Positions 9,196 to 19,167 of a DNA stretch of 42,107 nucleotides are shown piece by piece (within the stretch, counting starts at the first letter, position 1; the number at the start of each line of letters is the position of its first letter). Location: assembly GCA_039030555.1 (NCBI GenBank), contig JBCCDY010000031.1:1-42107 (forward strand). Reading direction: 5' to 3'. The notes under the pieces were generated by a model. That model made no database searches, was not told the DNA's origin, and saw only the letters and a list, made by a program, of their open reading frames with translations. The stretch comes from JBCCDY01 sp039030555. GTDB lineage: Bacteria > Bacteroidota > Bacteroidia > Cytophagales > Cyclobacteriaceae. Both the position numbers and the translations under genes were made by a program.

Positions 9196-9229
9196 AGATT
9201 GAATTTTAATGGGTAACGTAAAAAACGCT

Positions 9230-10075
9230 TTAGAATTTTAAAGGCCACGGATTTTCTTCTCCGTATCTTCCCTCATATTGAGATGCGGCAGAATTTGCTT
9301 CTGAAAAACTATCGAAGTCAGCTACTGCAACCCTGTAAAATCCTTTCCTATCTGTCGGAACCAGTATTTTTGTACTCACTCCTTCTGCAGAAAGTTTATT
9401 CGCAAAATCATTTGCAAAATCGTCATCAAAGAAACTGGCTACCACTACATAAGTTCTTCCTGTCTTTTGCTCGATTCTTTCTATCGTTCCAGTTTCTGGC
9501 TCTGCATTTTGCTCCTCTACTTCACGTGCTTTTCGTTCCTCGGCTTCCCTCTGCTTACGTTCTTCATCAGCCTTTTTCTTGGCAGCAGCTTCTTTTTGCT
9601 TTTTCAGGGCTAACTCTTTCGCTGCTTTTTCCTTTTGTTGTTGCTCAGGTCTTATTGAAAAGAAATAATATAGTCCCCCTCCAACTATAATCAGAATAAG
9701 AAGTATTCCGAGAATCTTAGGTAAAGGATTGGATTGTTTGTATTTATCTTTATCGAAAGCAGGCTTCTCTTCTGCTGGTGGCGGAGAATAGGTTGATTCC
9801 TCTTCTTCCGTCGTCTCGGGTCCATCACCGAGTTCAGCCATTACTATAGTTTCTTCTTCCTGAGTATACTGATCTTCCTCTACCCTCTCGTCTTGATTTT
9901 CTTCACTAGAAAGATCCTCCTCTTCATCGGAATCATCCGCTTTTTGCTCTTTAATTGGCTCGTCTGAAGATCTATCAACCGGCTCAAACTCCATGTCATC
10001 GCCTAAATCAAAATCATCATCTTCATTCAAATTCTCGAAGTCGTCGTCGAATTTATCGTCTTTCTTCTTGCTCAT
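9230..10075 (-). CDS. SPOR-domain membrane protein
   Basis: 281 residues. The first 110 are strongly acidic (runs of D and E) and probably cytoplasmic and disordered. A membrane helix follows at about 118-138 (KILGILLILIIVGGGLYYFF). A charged coiled-coil segment of Lys/Glu/Ala (about 145-195) leads to a C-terminal SPOR domain (about 205-281: TYVVVASFFDDDFANDFANKLSAEG ... YRVAVADFDS). SPOR domains bind denuded glycan strands of peptidoglycan at division sites. The gene heads the exbB-exbD-tonB cluster, 34 bases upstream of exbB. Confidence 0.9.
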   Translation of the reverse strand: MSKKKDDKFDDDFENLNEDDDFDLGDDMEFEPVDRSSDEPIKEQKADDSDEEEDLSSEENQDERVEEDQYTQEEETIVMAELGDGPETTEEEESTYSPPPAEEKPAFDKDKYKQSNPLPKILGILLILIIVGGGLYYFFSIRPEQQQKEKAAKELALKKQKEAAAKKKADEERKQREAEERKAREVEEQNAEPETGTIERIEQKTGRTYVVVASFFDDDFANDFANKLSAEGVSTKILVPTDRKGFYRVAVADFDSFSEANSAASQYEGRYGEENPWPLKF

Positions 10076-10107
10076 TGGTTTTCAGATCAGAATTCTAAAT
10101 AAGCCGT

Positions 10108-10128
10108 AAAATAGGAACTTATTTCCTA
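10108..10128 (-). terminator. Weak intrinsic terminator after the 10173-11834 barrel gene
   Basis: Read on the minus strand, TAGGAA and TTCCTA form a 6-base-pair stem (10128-10112) with a five-base loop, followed by TTTT (10111-10108). It lies about 45 bases downstream of the stop of the barrel gene. The short AT-rich stem keeps confidence low. Confidence 0.4.
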
Positions 10129-10172
10129 AAAATAGAAAAAATGGAGAATATGAGAGTTCAAACCACTATTTT

Positions 10173-11834
10173 CTAGAATAGATAGCTGAACCCTCCTATC
10201 GCTCTCGTTGCCCTAACCGGGTAATTCAAATAATACTCATACTCTTGCGAGATCAGGTTTTCAAGCGAAAGAAAGAAGGAAACCTTTTTTGAGAAGAGGT
10301 ACTCTCCCTTCAGGCTTAAGTCGAAAATAGTTTCAAGGTCTTCCTCTCTCCTGCTTTGAGCATTAAAACCGACCAGACCAGATATAAGGGTTAGATCTGA
10401 TGATAAAATGATTTTCTCGTTGATGTTGTAGTTCAACGAGCCTGAAAGCAAAAATGATGGCCGGTGGAAAGCATCGGCCAGCGTATCGGTTTCATAAGTA
10501 AAAAAATCTGCCCTGATGTTGGAGTAAAAACGATCTGAATTGAACGTTAGCTCCCCATAGATATTGAACCGGTCTATATTTTCTCCATAAAGTGCATCAA
10601 AGCGTGTGGAATCAATTTGGCCGTTTGCGAAGAAGTAATAGTTATCCAGGTTAGCATATTCCAGCCCTGCACTATAGGCTGTTTTTGAACCCAGCTTACC
10701 TTTAATTCCTCCCGAGATATTGATATTTTCAATGGTATTAAACACAGGTGAGTTCTGGCCAATGAATGGGTTTTCTAAAGCTAGAGAAGAATATGTAATT
10801 CGATCAACATCCCCTTTTAAAGCGGCAAAGACTGAGAAATTAGAATTGATCTCATAATCTGCTTTTACATAAGGAAATACATGAAACTCATCAGCATTTG
10901 GTGCCTCATCGTCTTCAAAAACTCCATTCAAGCCTCCTAAAACGGTCAGTTGGTCTTTTTTAAAACTTAAGTGAGGAGTGATGCGAAAGAAGTTTCTGGT
11001 CACATCTAAGCCGGAGAATTCCAGGTTTGAAGTATAATAATCGAGAAAAAGTCCCACAGAAAGAGCATCTGATAGTTCGTAAGCATATTTGGATTCTACA
11101 CCAAATTGATTTTCATCGGTTTCGAATTCATCGCTTAATATCTCGTAAAATAAGTTGATTGCATAGTCGAGTCCATTTTCCGTACTTAAATCACTTAGAG
11201 CAACGGAGGCCTTGAACCGATTGAATATCTGCCGTATGTCATCATCGTCAACATCTGCTGGCTGGGTATAGCCATAGTAATGATAAGCATCTCTTTGATA
11301 GTCTAATTCTCCAGACAGCTTTAGGTAGTCTGTAAATACATTACCGTAAACCCGGGCTATGTTGGAAGATGTCCCCGAGTTTTCATCATCGACCGGACCA
11401 TTTGCCGCAGATAGATGCCTTCCGAAGAAACCATAACTAAACTTCTCTTCCCTCTTATTATTAAGATAAATCTCGCCATAAGGAGAAGAAAAGTTACCAA
11501 AACCAGCCTTGACATAATTTCCATAAAGTTTTTTAAGAGGATCACTCTTTGTAGTCAGAACCCTGACTCTCTTATTAACCGGATTGAAAGGAGCTGTATA
11601 ATCACCAAAGTTGAAAGACAGCTTAGGATCATATTCGGGAATAGGTAAAGGAGGTATCTTCTGAAATTTGCGTTCGGCCTCAGGAAGCGTGATTTCCCGG
11701 TCCTTTTCAATAACAATTTCAGCGTCTTTTACTTCCCCTTCCTTTTTATCTTTCTCCCAGCCTTCTTCCTGAGCATAGGTCAGTCCGGAAGTGAATAAAA
11801 TCAGGCTGACAATTATGAGTATATTAATTTTCAT
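10173..11834 (-). CDS. Outer-membrane beta-barrel protein (TonB-receptor-like)
   Basis: 553 residues with signal peptide MKINILIIVSLILFTSGLTYAQ. After a charged segment comes a Pro-rich stretch (PPLPIPEYDPKLSFNFGDY). The remainder is alternating amphipathic strands typical of an outer-membrane barrel, ending in an aromatic C-terminus (RAIGGFSYLF). Strands such as ISGGIKGKLGSKTAYSAGLEYANLDNYYFF resemble TonB-dependent receptor barrels, but there is no plug domain, so it may be a porin-like or assembly partner. It begins two bases after the stop of the TPR gene, so the two are very probably one operon and may act together at the envelope. Confidence 0.82.
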   Translation of the reverse strand: MKINILIIVSLILFTSGLTYAQEEGWEKDKKEGEVKDAEIVIEKDREITLPEAERKFQKIPPLPIPEYDPKLSFNFGDYTAPFNPVNKRVRVLTTKSDPLKKLYGNYVKAGFGNFSSPYGEIYLNNKREEKFSYGFFGRHLSAANGPVDDENSGTSSNIARVYGNVFTDYLKLSGELDYQRDAYHYYGYTQPADVDDDDIRQIFNRFKASVALSDLSTENGLDYAINLFYEILSDEFETDENQFGVESKYAYELSDALSVGLFLDYYTSNLEFSGLDVTRNFFRITPHLSFKKDQLTVLGGLNGVFEDDEAPNADEFHVFPYVKADYEINSNFSVFAALKGDVDRITYSSLALENPFIGQNSPVFNTIENINISGGIKGKLGSKTAYSAGLEYANLDNYYFFANGQIDSTRFDALYGENIDRFNIYGELTFNSDRFYSNIRADFFTYETDTLADAFHRPSFLLSGSLNYNINEKIILSSDLTLISGLVGFNAQSRREEDLETIFDLSLKGEYLFSKKVSFFLSLENLISQEYEYYLNYPVRATRAIGGFSYLF

Positions 11835-11835
11835 T

Positions 11836-14800
11836 TTAGTTGTTACCGTTATCGATGCCTACGCTGTCTACTTCTATTGAACTGGTATCTTCGGGTATTG
11901 CCCTGCTTTCCTGTTCAATCCTATCAAGGTATTCGAGCTTCTTTTCTCCTTCAAAAACAATTGTTGAAAGCGGTGAATTGGCAATTAGTGAGTTCAAGGT
12001 TTCCCTGGCCTGGAAGAACTCTTCCAGTTGAATAAAATTATCAGCGATCAATAGAAAAGACCTGCCTAACCAGAGCTCGTTATTCGAAAAGTTCTTGTTT
12101 AAATCATAGAGAGAACTAATCGATTGTTTATAATATCCTTGCAGATTGTAAATCTTTGCGATTAAATACTGTGCTTCGGCACCATTGGCATCAACTGCCG
12201 AATTCAGTACCTCCAGGAACAGATCTGTTGCTAATTCGAAATCCTCTTTTTCAAAAGCGATTTTTCCTTTAAAAAGAAGTGCCTGACTTTCGGCATTAAC
12301 AAAAGCATTTGCTCGTTCCAGAATCAGATCGGCATAAATTAAAGCTGAATCATAAGACTGCCGATCAAAATAGATCTGCATTAATCCTGAATACGCATAG
12401 TAGAGGTCTTTTTTATTTTCTGCTACTTCGGATAATAGGTTGAAATTATTAACGGCCTTTTCCATCTGACCTAGTTCTTCGTAGATGTTGGCAAGTCTAA
12501 GGACGGCCCTGTTCACCCTTACTGTCTTGTTATCACGAATCACCTCTTCATAATAGGGTATTGATTCATCAAATTTTTCAAGCCGGTAATAAGACTCAGC
12601 TAGGTAAAATTTAGCTTCAAATACATTTGAGTTCTCCGGGTACTCATCAACAAACTGATCAAAAAAACGAATCGCCTCATCATACCTTTGATTGAAATAA
12701 TATGACTTAGCATTTTCATATTCAACCGAGGCCAGAGAAGTCCCGCCAGGGTTAGCTTTTTTAAACTGGGCGATGTATCGATCCAGCTCTTCATTTCTAC
12801 CCAGGCGAGATAGTACTTCCTGCAAACCTAAAAGCGCATCATCAGCTGCCGGATGATTTGGATATTGATTGATAATCTGCTCATAATCCTTCGCTGCATC
12901 TTGATTTCTTTCCAGGTTATAGTATGAAAGTCCTCGTCGTAAAAACGCGTAGCCAAGGTACCTCACATCGGTAGAATTTTCTACCAATGTGCTAAAGCTA
13001 TTAATGGCATTTTCGTAGTCTCCTTTCTCGAATTCAAACTGTGCTTTTTGGAACAAAGCCCGATCTAATAAAACTGCATTATTCGAGCGCTCTAAAACTT
13101 CGTCGAGGTCAATCAAAGCCTGATCAAAATTTCCTAAAATCCCATTAACCAGACCTCTTTGAAAATAGGCATAATCGGTCTGTTGGTTTCCTTCAGAAAT
13201 AGCCTGCGAGTAAAGGTCCAATGAAGAAGTATAACCTTTGTTTGCATAGTAACAATCTGCCAATCGAATCAGTGCATCATCGTAGTTATATCTGTCAGGG
13301 TCTGACTCCGCTTCTTCAAAATATTTCTGGAAATGAAACAAGGCATCTCTGTACTTCTGTTGATTGTAGTAACTATAACCCAATCCATAATGTGACCTTA
13401 TTTTAAATTCGTTTTCAGCTGAAACCCGAACGCGTAGCGCTGAAAGATAATCATCTTCAGCTTCGTTGTAACGCTTACCTATGGAATAGGCTTCACCAGA
13501 CCAGAAATAAGCTTCAACCAGTACATCATTGGAGTAGGGGTATGCTATAGACTTTTCAAAAAGCTCTACGGATTGCCTGAATTTTCCATTATTAAAGAAC
13601 TGCACACCTTGATAAAAAGTAACCTTCTGATAAACGGAATTAATGTTATCGCTCCTTTTGTTTAACCCTTCTATATAGCTTATAGCTTTACTGTAATTAC
13701 TGGTTCTTAGATAACTAGTACTCAAAAGGTTAATAGCTTCATTCAAGAATTTACCTTTAGGATATTGTGTCTCATATTCGGACAGCGCATCTATAGCCTC
13801 TGAATAGCGACCAGCCTGGTATTCCAGCTTAGCCAAATTATATTTGGCCTCTTCCCGTATCAATTTATCTCCGTTTGAAGCAGAAGCTTTACGAAATGCA
13901 TTGATCGCGTAAGTCCAGTTCTCCTGATCTACATAAATCTTTCCTAAATAGAAAGATGCGTTTTGTGCAATTGAATCTTTGGATTCAGCAGCCCTCTCAA
14001 AATAAGTTTCCGCATTCTTAAAGTCATTCGACTTATAGGCAGAAATTCCGGCTCTGTAAAAAACCGAAGCATCTCTTTCTGACTTGGTACTTTCAAAATA
14101 TTTAGCATAAGAAGTAACAGCTTTTTTATACTGTTTTGTATGAAAGTATGACTCTGCCAAATAGAAGTCTAAATCCCCCCTACCCTGACTTTGTGATCCT
14201 GAATACTCAATTAATCTCTCATAGTCTTCATTCAAATAATAGGCTTTGGCAATCATAGGGATTACAGCTTTTTTATAGCCGGATGACTCGCCTGCTTTCT
14301 CTAAATTCGCAATGGCCTCTTCATAGTTTTTCTCTTCTTCTAACGTAATGTATCCTGTATAATAACTAGCTGCTCCGGAGTACTCGTTGTTACCTTTTTG
14401 AACGATTGAAAAATAGCGCTTAGCTTCACTAAACTCCTTCCTTGAAAAATGAGAATATCCCTGCTTAAAATGAAGGTCATCCAGGTACTCCCTATCTAGT
14501 TGTGACTCTTCCACAAATGCAAAATATTTGCTTGCGTTTTTATAGTCTTTGGTGTTATAGTAGAAGTCACCAAGTTCGAAATAGGCCAGTGAAGATTTAG
14601 GGTGTTGAGGATTATTAACGATGAAATCATTAAGCAAAAATTCACCATCATTATTGAATAGTTTAAGAGCTGCAACGGCTTTATAATACTGTGCATCTTG
14701 CTTCTGAACGCTTTGATTTGAAACCTCTATAAAGTCATTAAACAGCTTTCTGGCAGCCGAGTAATTCCCTTTCTGGTAAAGCTCAAGTGCGTTGTTAAAA

Positions 14801-14889
14801 AGGTAATTATCAGGGTCCGAAGATTGAGCGTTTTGAGCATATGAATAGCAGCTAAGTGTCAGGAAGACAAAACACAGAAAAATGCGCAT
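11836..14889 (-). CDS. Large exported tetratricopeptide-repeat protein
   Basis: About 1017 residues from the ATG at 14889, chosen because a clean signal peptide starts there (MRIFLCFVFLTLSCYSYAQ); an ATG 19 codons upstream gives an unlikely leader. Nearly the whole protein is TPR units, recognisable by recurring patterns such as AEAYFHTKQYKKAVTSYAKY, AYFWSGEAYSIGKRYNEAEDDY and KFYLAESYYRLEKFDESIPYYEE. It resembles periplasmic TPR scaffolds (YbgF/BamD-like but much longer). The last 35 residues are acidic. It is coupled to the barrel gene immediately downstream, suggesting a scaffold for that barrel or a partner in envelope biogenesis. Confidence 0.9.
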   Translation of the reverse strand: MRIFLCFVFLTLSCYSYAQNAQSSDPDNYLFNNALELYQKGNYSAARKLFNDFIEVSNQSVQKQDAQYYKAVAALKLFNNDGEFLLNDFIVNNPQHPKSSLAYFELGDFYYNTKDYKNASKYFAFVEESQLDREYLDDLHFKQGYSHFSRKEFSEAKRYFSIVQKGNNEYSGAASYYTGYITLEEEKNYEEAIANLEKAGESSGYKKAVIPMIAKAYYLNEDYERLIEYSGSQSQGRGDLDFYLAESYFHTKQYKKAVTSYAKYFESTKSERDASVFYRAGISAYKSNDFKNAETYFERAAESKDSIAQNASFYLGKIYVDQENWTYAINAFRKASASNGDKLIREEAKYNLAKLEYQAGRYSEAIDALSEYETQYPKGKFLNEAINLLSTSYLRTSNYSKAISYIEGLNKRSDNINSVYQKVTFYQGVQFFNNGKFRQSVELFEKSIAYPYSNDVLVEAYFWSGEAYSIGKRYNEAEDDYLSALRVRVSAENEFKIRSHYGLGYSYYNQQKYRDALFHFQKYFEEAESDPDRYNYDDALIRLADCYYANKGYTSSLDLYSQAISEGNQQTDYAYFQRGLVNGILGNFDQALIDLDEVLERSNNAVLLDRALFQKAQFEFEKGDYENAINSFSTLVENSTDVRYLGYAFLRRGLSYYNLERNQDAAKDYEQIINQYPNHPAADDALLGLQEVLSRLGRNEELDRYIAQFKKANPGGTSLASVEYENAKSYYFNQRYDEAIRFFDQFVDEYPENSNVFEAKFYLAESYYRLEKFDESIPYYEEVIRDNKTVRVNRAVLRLANIYEELGQMEKAVNNFNLLSEVAENKKDLYYAYSGLMQIYFDRQSYDSALIYADLILERANAFVNAESQALLFKGKIAFEKEDFELATDLFLEVLNSAVDANGAEAQYLIAKIYNLQGYYKQSISSLYDLNKNFSNNELWLGRSFLLIADNFIQLEEFFQARETLNSLIANSPLSTIVFEGEKKLEYLDRIEQESRAIPEDTSSIEVDSVGIDNGNN

Positions 14890-15036
14890 GCAGTTGTTTT
14901 TTATTACTGTTAACGTTCTTATGATCGTTGTGAATATGGTATTCAAGAAAAATTTAAACCTTTAAAGGTATATGAGTTAAAGAAAGGCATTTCGTAATCT
15001 AATTTACCTCTCTATAGTCCGCGAATATAAGAAAGA

Positions 15037-16056
15037 TCAATGCATCAATTTATATACCAGTTCTTTTAGCACATCCCCTTCTGAAATGTTCCCGGAAAAG
15101 CCTTTTAATTGTAAATCAGCCTGCCTGATGTGTCCGATGTTACCCGCTGTTTTCCCTAAAGGATAATTTCTACTGGCTGAGATATACTCTTTAACAAAAT
15201 AAGGGTTCACCTTTAAGGAGGAAGCTAATCTCCTTTCTGATTTATCACTGGCACTGTGCAAAACGAGTAGCTTACTAAAAAAGCTATAAAGTACCGTTAT
15301 CAAGGGTAGCACAGGGTTGTTTTTAGGATTCGAAGCGTAATATTTCACGATTTCATTGGCTTTTGTAACGTTCCTGGAAGAAATAGCCCTTTGAAGCTCA
15401 AAAGGATTGTATTCTTTACTGATACCAATAAACCTCTGAATATGCTCCGGGGTAATCTCGATCTTTTCCTTGAAATTCGTAAGAAGCTTATCGAACTCAT
15501 TGACTATTCGCTCAAGGTCATTTCCCACAAAATCAGCAACCATTTGCTGCGCTTTCAAATCAATTTTAAAGCCTTTGCTCTCGACATATTTACCAATCCA
15601 ACCTGCAAGCTGGTTATCGTACATTTTTTTAGTCGTCACCAATATGCCAAGCTTATCGATGTCTTTAGCAAGTCCCTTTCTGCCATCCAGCGTTTTGTAT
15701 TTATGGCAAAAGACCAATATTGTTGAGGGTACGGGGTTCTTAGCATAGCCTGAAAGCATTTCTGATGCCTCCTGACGTTTCAAGTCGCCCATTTCCTGCG
15801 CTTCTTTCACCATGACTACTTGTCGTTCCGACATCATTGGAAAGCGCCTTGCATTGCTCAAAACGTCAGTCATAGAAACATCACGACCATAGAGGATAAT
15901 CTGGTTAAAACTTTTCTGATCTTCCGATAAAGCATTTTTTTCAATAAAATCACTGATCAAATCGATATAATAAGGCTCATCACCTTGTAAGAAATAGAAT
16001 GGAACGTATACATTGGAGCGAAGATTCTTTAAGACTTCATCTACTGATACAGGCAT
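15037..16056 (-). CDS. holA: DNA polymerase III subunit delta
   Basis: 339 residues. The opening VDEVLKNLRSNVYVPFYFLQGDEPYYIDLISDFIEKNAL is the typical HolA start (FLxGDExYL). FPMMSERQVVMVKEAQEM and AQQMVADFVGNDLERIVNEFDKLLTN are further family landmarks. The C-terminus ends with the usual short helical KELVYKLMH. HolA is the clamp-loader subunit that opens the beta clamp. It is monocistronic here and diverges from the K+ channel gene across 82 bases. Confidence 0.93.
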   Translation of the reverse strand: MPVSVDEVLKNLRSNVYVPFYFLQGDEPYYIDLISDFIEKNALSEDQKSFNQIILYGRDVSMTDVLSNARRFPMMSERQVVMVKEAQEMGDLKRQEASEMLSGYAKNPVPSTILVFCHKYKTLDGRKGLAKDIDKLGILVTTKKMYDNQLAGWIGKYVESKGFKIDLKAQQMVADFVGNDLERIVNEFDKLLTNFKEKIEITPEHIQRFIGISKEYNPFELQRAISSRNVTKANEIVKYYASNPKNNPVLPLITVLYSFFSKLLVLHSASDKSERRLASSLKVNPYFVKEYISASRNYPLGKTAGNIGHIRQADLQLKGFSGNISEGDVLKELVYKLMH

Positions 16057-16138
16057 AACTCAGCATTAGTTGATTTTCATTAATTTAAGATTCGAAGTTA
16101 ATCACTCTACACTAAATCTGGAATGAACATTTATCTCA

Positions 16139-16993
16139 ATGGGGAAAAGTAAAAAAGGGGTTCGTAAGAAAATCCATAAAGCGGTTAATAAAGCAGAGCC
16201 AGGCGACCAACTCAGCCAATTCTTTGACTATTTTATTGTCGTTCTCATCCTGATCAACGTAGTAGCTGTAATTGCAGAGACCGTTCCTTCTCTTAAGTCT
16301 GAATACGGAATGGGGTTCTATGTTTTAGAGCTCACATCAGTGATTATATTTACAATTGAATATTTGATCCGGCTTTGGACATGCGTAGAGTTTCCGAAAT
16401 ATTCGCATCCATTTTATGGAAGATTACGGTACATTTTTTCGCTGGAAGCGTTAATTGATCTTCTGGCCATTATTCCTTTTTACCTTCCTATCCTTTTTGC
16501 TTTTGATTCGCGTTCTGTAAGGGCATTACGCTTGTTTCGCCTTTTAAGAATTTTCAAACTTGGAAGGTATTCCGAAGCTATTGGGGCTATTACCGGAGTA
16601 TTCAGACAACGCAGAGAAGAGCTTTTAATCACCTTTTCATTCGTTCTGATCCTACTTATAATCGCATCAACTTTTATGTATTTCATTGAAAACGAAGCAC
16701 AACCAGAAGCCTTTGTGAGCATTCCAGCGACTATGTGGTGGGGTGTGGCAACGCTTACAACGGTAGGTTATGGCGATATTTACCCGGTTACTGCTTTAGG
16801 AAAACTTCTTGGGGCATTCATAGCAATTTTAGGTATCGGTGTATTCGCATTGCCAGCAGGTATTATTGCCACTGGTTTTGAGTCTGAGCTTGCTTCATTG
16901 AAAAAGGCTAAAAAAGAAATCAAGGAGATGAAACAGATTGTCTGCCCTCACTGCGAATCGATCATTCATCCGGATGATTTATCGGAACATTAG
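16139..16993 (+). CDS. Voltage-gated-type potassium channel (six-transmembrane ion transporter)
   Basis: 284 residues. S1 is near 27-47 (FFDYFIVVLILINVVAVIAE), and S2-S3 follow. The S4 voltage sensor has basic residues at every third position (RSVRALRLFRLLRIFKLGR, about 120-140). S5 is FVLILLIIASTFMYFIE. The pore helix and K+ selectivity filter TLTTVGYGDIYP are near 205-217, and S6 is LLGAFIAILGIGVFALPAGIIATGF. A short cytoplasmic tail carries a CPHC motif and a distal His, possibly a small metal site. It converges on the exonuclease gene with only two bases between their stops. Confidence 0.93.
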   Translation: MGKSKKGVRKKIHKAVNKAEPGDQLSQFFDYFIVVLILINVVAVIAETVPSLKSEYGMGFYVLELTSVIIFTIEYLIRLWTCVEFPKYSHPFYGRLRYIFSLEALIDLLAIIPFYLPILFAFDSRSVRALRLFRLLRIFKLGRYSEAIGAITGVFRQRREELLITFSFVLILLIIASTFMYFIENEAQPEAFVSIPATMWWGVATLTTVGYGDIYPVTALGKLLGAFIAILGIGVFALPAGIIATGFESELASLKKAKKEIKEMKQIVCPHCESIIHPDDLSEH

Positions 16994-16995
16994 AG

Positions 16996-18390
16996 TCATT
17001 GAACAACTTTTTGATTAAAGTTGATCAGCTGATAATGAGAAGAATTTCTACTTAGAAATCCAGTGAGGATCGATTCTATTTCAGGGTATGATTTATAGAT
17101 TTTGACTTGATCCAATACTTCATCTATTGAATCAACCGAAACAGATCCATCGATAAAGCCAAAACCTTTATAACTACCATTTTCAATAGCTACCACGGAT
17201 TGTTCTTCTTCATTCCTTCCCTTCCCCACAATCATAAGATTCAGATTTTCAAACCTTTTATCGAATGCCTCTTCCAAACGAAGGTTATAATCCTCAGGCT
17301 TTTCCTCATTGATACAGGCCCCTTTACACTGACCAAGGCCGTGGTCAAAGCAGGCCCCATTTGTCTTTTGAATACCGCTTAGCCTTGCACATAACTGAAA
17401 ATTTCGGGTGGCATCAGTAAGGTAAACCCTTGCTTCGGCATTACTATTGAAGGTTAAAAGTGGTTTTAAATGAGATTTTCCAAGCTTTTGAACAGATAGA
17501 CGAAAATACCCATTTTGATCCTCATATTTAAAAATTCCAAAGCTGGAACTAGCCCTTTTAAGGGCTGAATTATAAGGTGGCCATAACCTTTTGATCTCAT
17601 TAGCTTCGAACAACAGAGAAATCAACTCATTCCCACAAAGTTCATAGCTGATATTATGAATATTTTCCCAGAGCAATCGAATCGATTTTATTTTTGAACC
17701 ATCTGAAAAGTGTTCCATAATTCTTTTCCTGATGTTGTTCGCCTTTCCAACGTATAAAACCTCATTCTGTGCATTAATGAAATAGTATACACCAGCACTT
17801 GATGGGAGTGCTTCAAACAACTCTTTATCCAGATTTGGAGGTAAAACAGCCTCTTTAAAACTCCTTTTTAAAGATTTTTGAATAAATCCGTTCTGGTCTC
17901 GGATCAAATTTTGTCTTAAAACTTCTACGGTAGCTTCCGCATCTCCAAAAGCTCTGTGCCTATCGTTTAGTTGTATTCCCAAACTCGTACTAAGCTTTCC
18001 CAGACTATATGAAGGAAGGCCCGGAATCAGTTTTCTACTAAGCCTCACCGTACATAATTTCAGCGGATTATATGTTATGTTAACCCTACTAAACTCTTCT
18101 CTTAGAAAACCTAAATCAAAGTTTACATTATGAGCGACGAACACACAATCTTTTAGTTTTTCATGGAGTTCTGAAGCGATTTCCTCGAAGCTCGGGGCAT
18201 CCATGATCATATTTTCGTCAATACCTGTTAAACCTGTAATAAAGGAAGGTACATGCTGTCCGGGGTTGACTAATGATTGAAATTCATCAATGATTTTCTC
18301 ACCATTGAAAATGAACGCTGCGACCTCAATAACCCGATTGAATTTCGAACTTCCTCCCGTCGTTTCTATATCTACAACTGCGTAATTCAA
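16996..18390 (-). CDS. Exonuclease (DnaQ-like) fused to a UvrC-type GIY-YIG nuclease domain
   Basis: 464 residues. The N-terminal 1-170 is a DEDDh 3'-5' exonuclease with ExoI VVDIETTGG, ExoII FVAHNVNFDLGFL and ExoIII HRAFGDAEAT. From about 195 a GIY-YIG domain follows (AGVYYFINAQNEVLYVGKANNIRKRIMEHF), the catalytic module of UvrC and Cho. The C-terminal third has a Cys cluster (CARLSG ... CFDHGLGQCKGAC) found in UvrC/Cho-type proteins. This architecture is known in bacteria and is annotated as a polymerase III epsilon-like exonuclease. A role in DNA repair incision is likely. The start is TTG: an in-frame stop lies four codons upstream, and the exonuclease motif begins at once (NYAVVDIETT). 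Confidence 0.9.
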   Translation of the reverse strand: MNYAVVDIETTGGSSKFNRVIEVAAFIFNGEKIIDEFQSLVNPGQHVPSFITGLTGIDENMIMDAPSFEEIASELHEKLKDCVFVAHNVNFDLGFLREEFSRVNITYNPLKLCTVRLSRKLIPGLPSYSLGKLSTSLGIQLNDRHRAFGDAEATVEVLRQNLIRDQNGFIQKSLKRSFKEAVLPPNLDKELFEALPSSAGVYYFINAQNEVLYVGKANNIRKRIMEHFSDGSKIKSIRLLWENIHNISYELCGNELISLLFEANEIKRLWPPYNSALKRASSSFGIFKYEDQNGYFRLSVQKLGKSHLKPLLTFNSNAEARVYLTDATRNFQLCARLSGIQKTNGACFDHGLGQCKGACINEEKPEDYNLRLEEAFDKRFENLNLMIVGKGRNEEEQSVVAIENGSYKGFGFIDGSVSVDSIDEVLDQVKIYKSYPEIESILTGFLSRNSSHYQLINFNQKVVQ

Positions 18391-18497
18391 GATGGGAATT
18401 TAAGGAATTTCATCTATTTTCCAGAGTAGAAACAAACACGAATAACTCTATTATTGAAAATTTATATCATAACTTTCGCTGAACATAAAAATCACCT

Positions 18498-19085
18498 ATG
18501 CACTCTATTTTAAACCAAAATTTATATTTCGTAAAAGAGCATGTTGGCATGTTCAAAGCATCTAACAACTACGATATATATGATCCGAATACACAGCAAA
18601 TGGTTATGGTGTGTAGGGAAGAGAAGCTCGGCTTCTTCACAAAAATGTTCAGGTTCACTGATTATAAGAGAATGACCCCTTTTGATATTCAGATCAAAAC
18701 TACAGAGGGAGAGCCTGTGTTAAGAGTGAAACGGGGTGTTTCATTCTTTTTATCGAAGGTAGACGTCCATAACGAAAAAGATGAAGTGGTTGGAAGGTTT
18801 AAACAGAAATTCTTTTCTATTGGGGGTAAATTCGACGTGAGAGATAAGAACGATCAGGTTTTATGTCAACTGAAAGGAAAATGGACGAGCTGGGATTTCC
18901 GTTTCATAAAAGACAATATTGAATTTGCACATGTCAGTAAAAAATGGGACGGCTTTGGCAAGGAGTTATTTACTTCCGCTGACAACTATATGCTAAGTAT
19001 CAGCGAGCAAGTCCCACAAAACAACAGCCTCAGGACTTTAATCTTGGCGGCTGTTATGTGTATTGATATGGTTTTGAAAGAGTAA
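18498..19085 (+). CDS. LURP-one / phospholipid-scramblase-related protein
   Basis: 195 residues with the Tubby-like beta-barrel pattern of the scramblase/LURP-one-related superfamily. It begins MHSILNQNLYFVKEHVGMFKASNNYDIYD. Repeated strand pairs follow, such as FDIQIKTTEGEPVLRVKRG, VDVHNEKDEVVGRFKQKFF and FDVRDKNDQVLCQLKGKW. A hydrophobic helix closes the protein (LRTLILAAVMCIDMVLKE). No enzymatic role is established for bacterial members, and lipid binding is a guess. It is alone on the plus strand and converges on the His-rich lipoprotein gene, with a strong hairpin between them. Confidence 0.85.
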   Translation: MHSILNQNLYFVKEHVGMFKASNNYDIYDPNTQQMVMVCREEKLGFFTKMFRFTDYKRMTPFDIQIKTTEGEPVLRVKRGVSFFLSKVDVHNEKDEVVGRFKQKFFSIGGKFDVRDKNDQVLCQLKGKWTSWDFRFIKDNIEFAHVSKKWDGFGKELFTSADNYMLSISEQVPQNNSLRTLILAAVMCIDMVLKE

Positions 19086-19099
19086 TAAGTTGAAAAGGA

Positions 19100-19134
19100 A
19101 AATAAGTACACCCTAAGATAGGGTGCACTTATTT
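19100..19134. terminator. Bidirectional intrinsic terminator between convergent genes
   Basis: AAATAAGT and CACCCTA on one arm pair with TAGGGTG and ACTTATTT on the other, with a single A/C mismatch and a three-base loop: about 15 paired bases. The lower stem is A/T-rich, so a T-rich tract ends the hairpin in both directions. It sits between the stops at 19085 (plus) and 19168 (minus), where a shared terminator is expected. Confidence 0.75.
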
Positions 19135-19167
19135 ACTGTTTATAAGGCTTATTGCTTAAAAGCTGAT

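Noticed and set aside
9283..9690. 135-residue plus-strand frame with many Leu/Phe
   Set aside because: Antisense of the SPOR-domain gene. Its hydrophobicity comes from the reverse complement of the Lys/Glu-rich codons.
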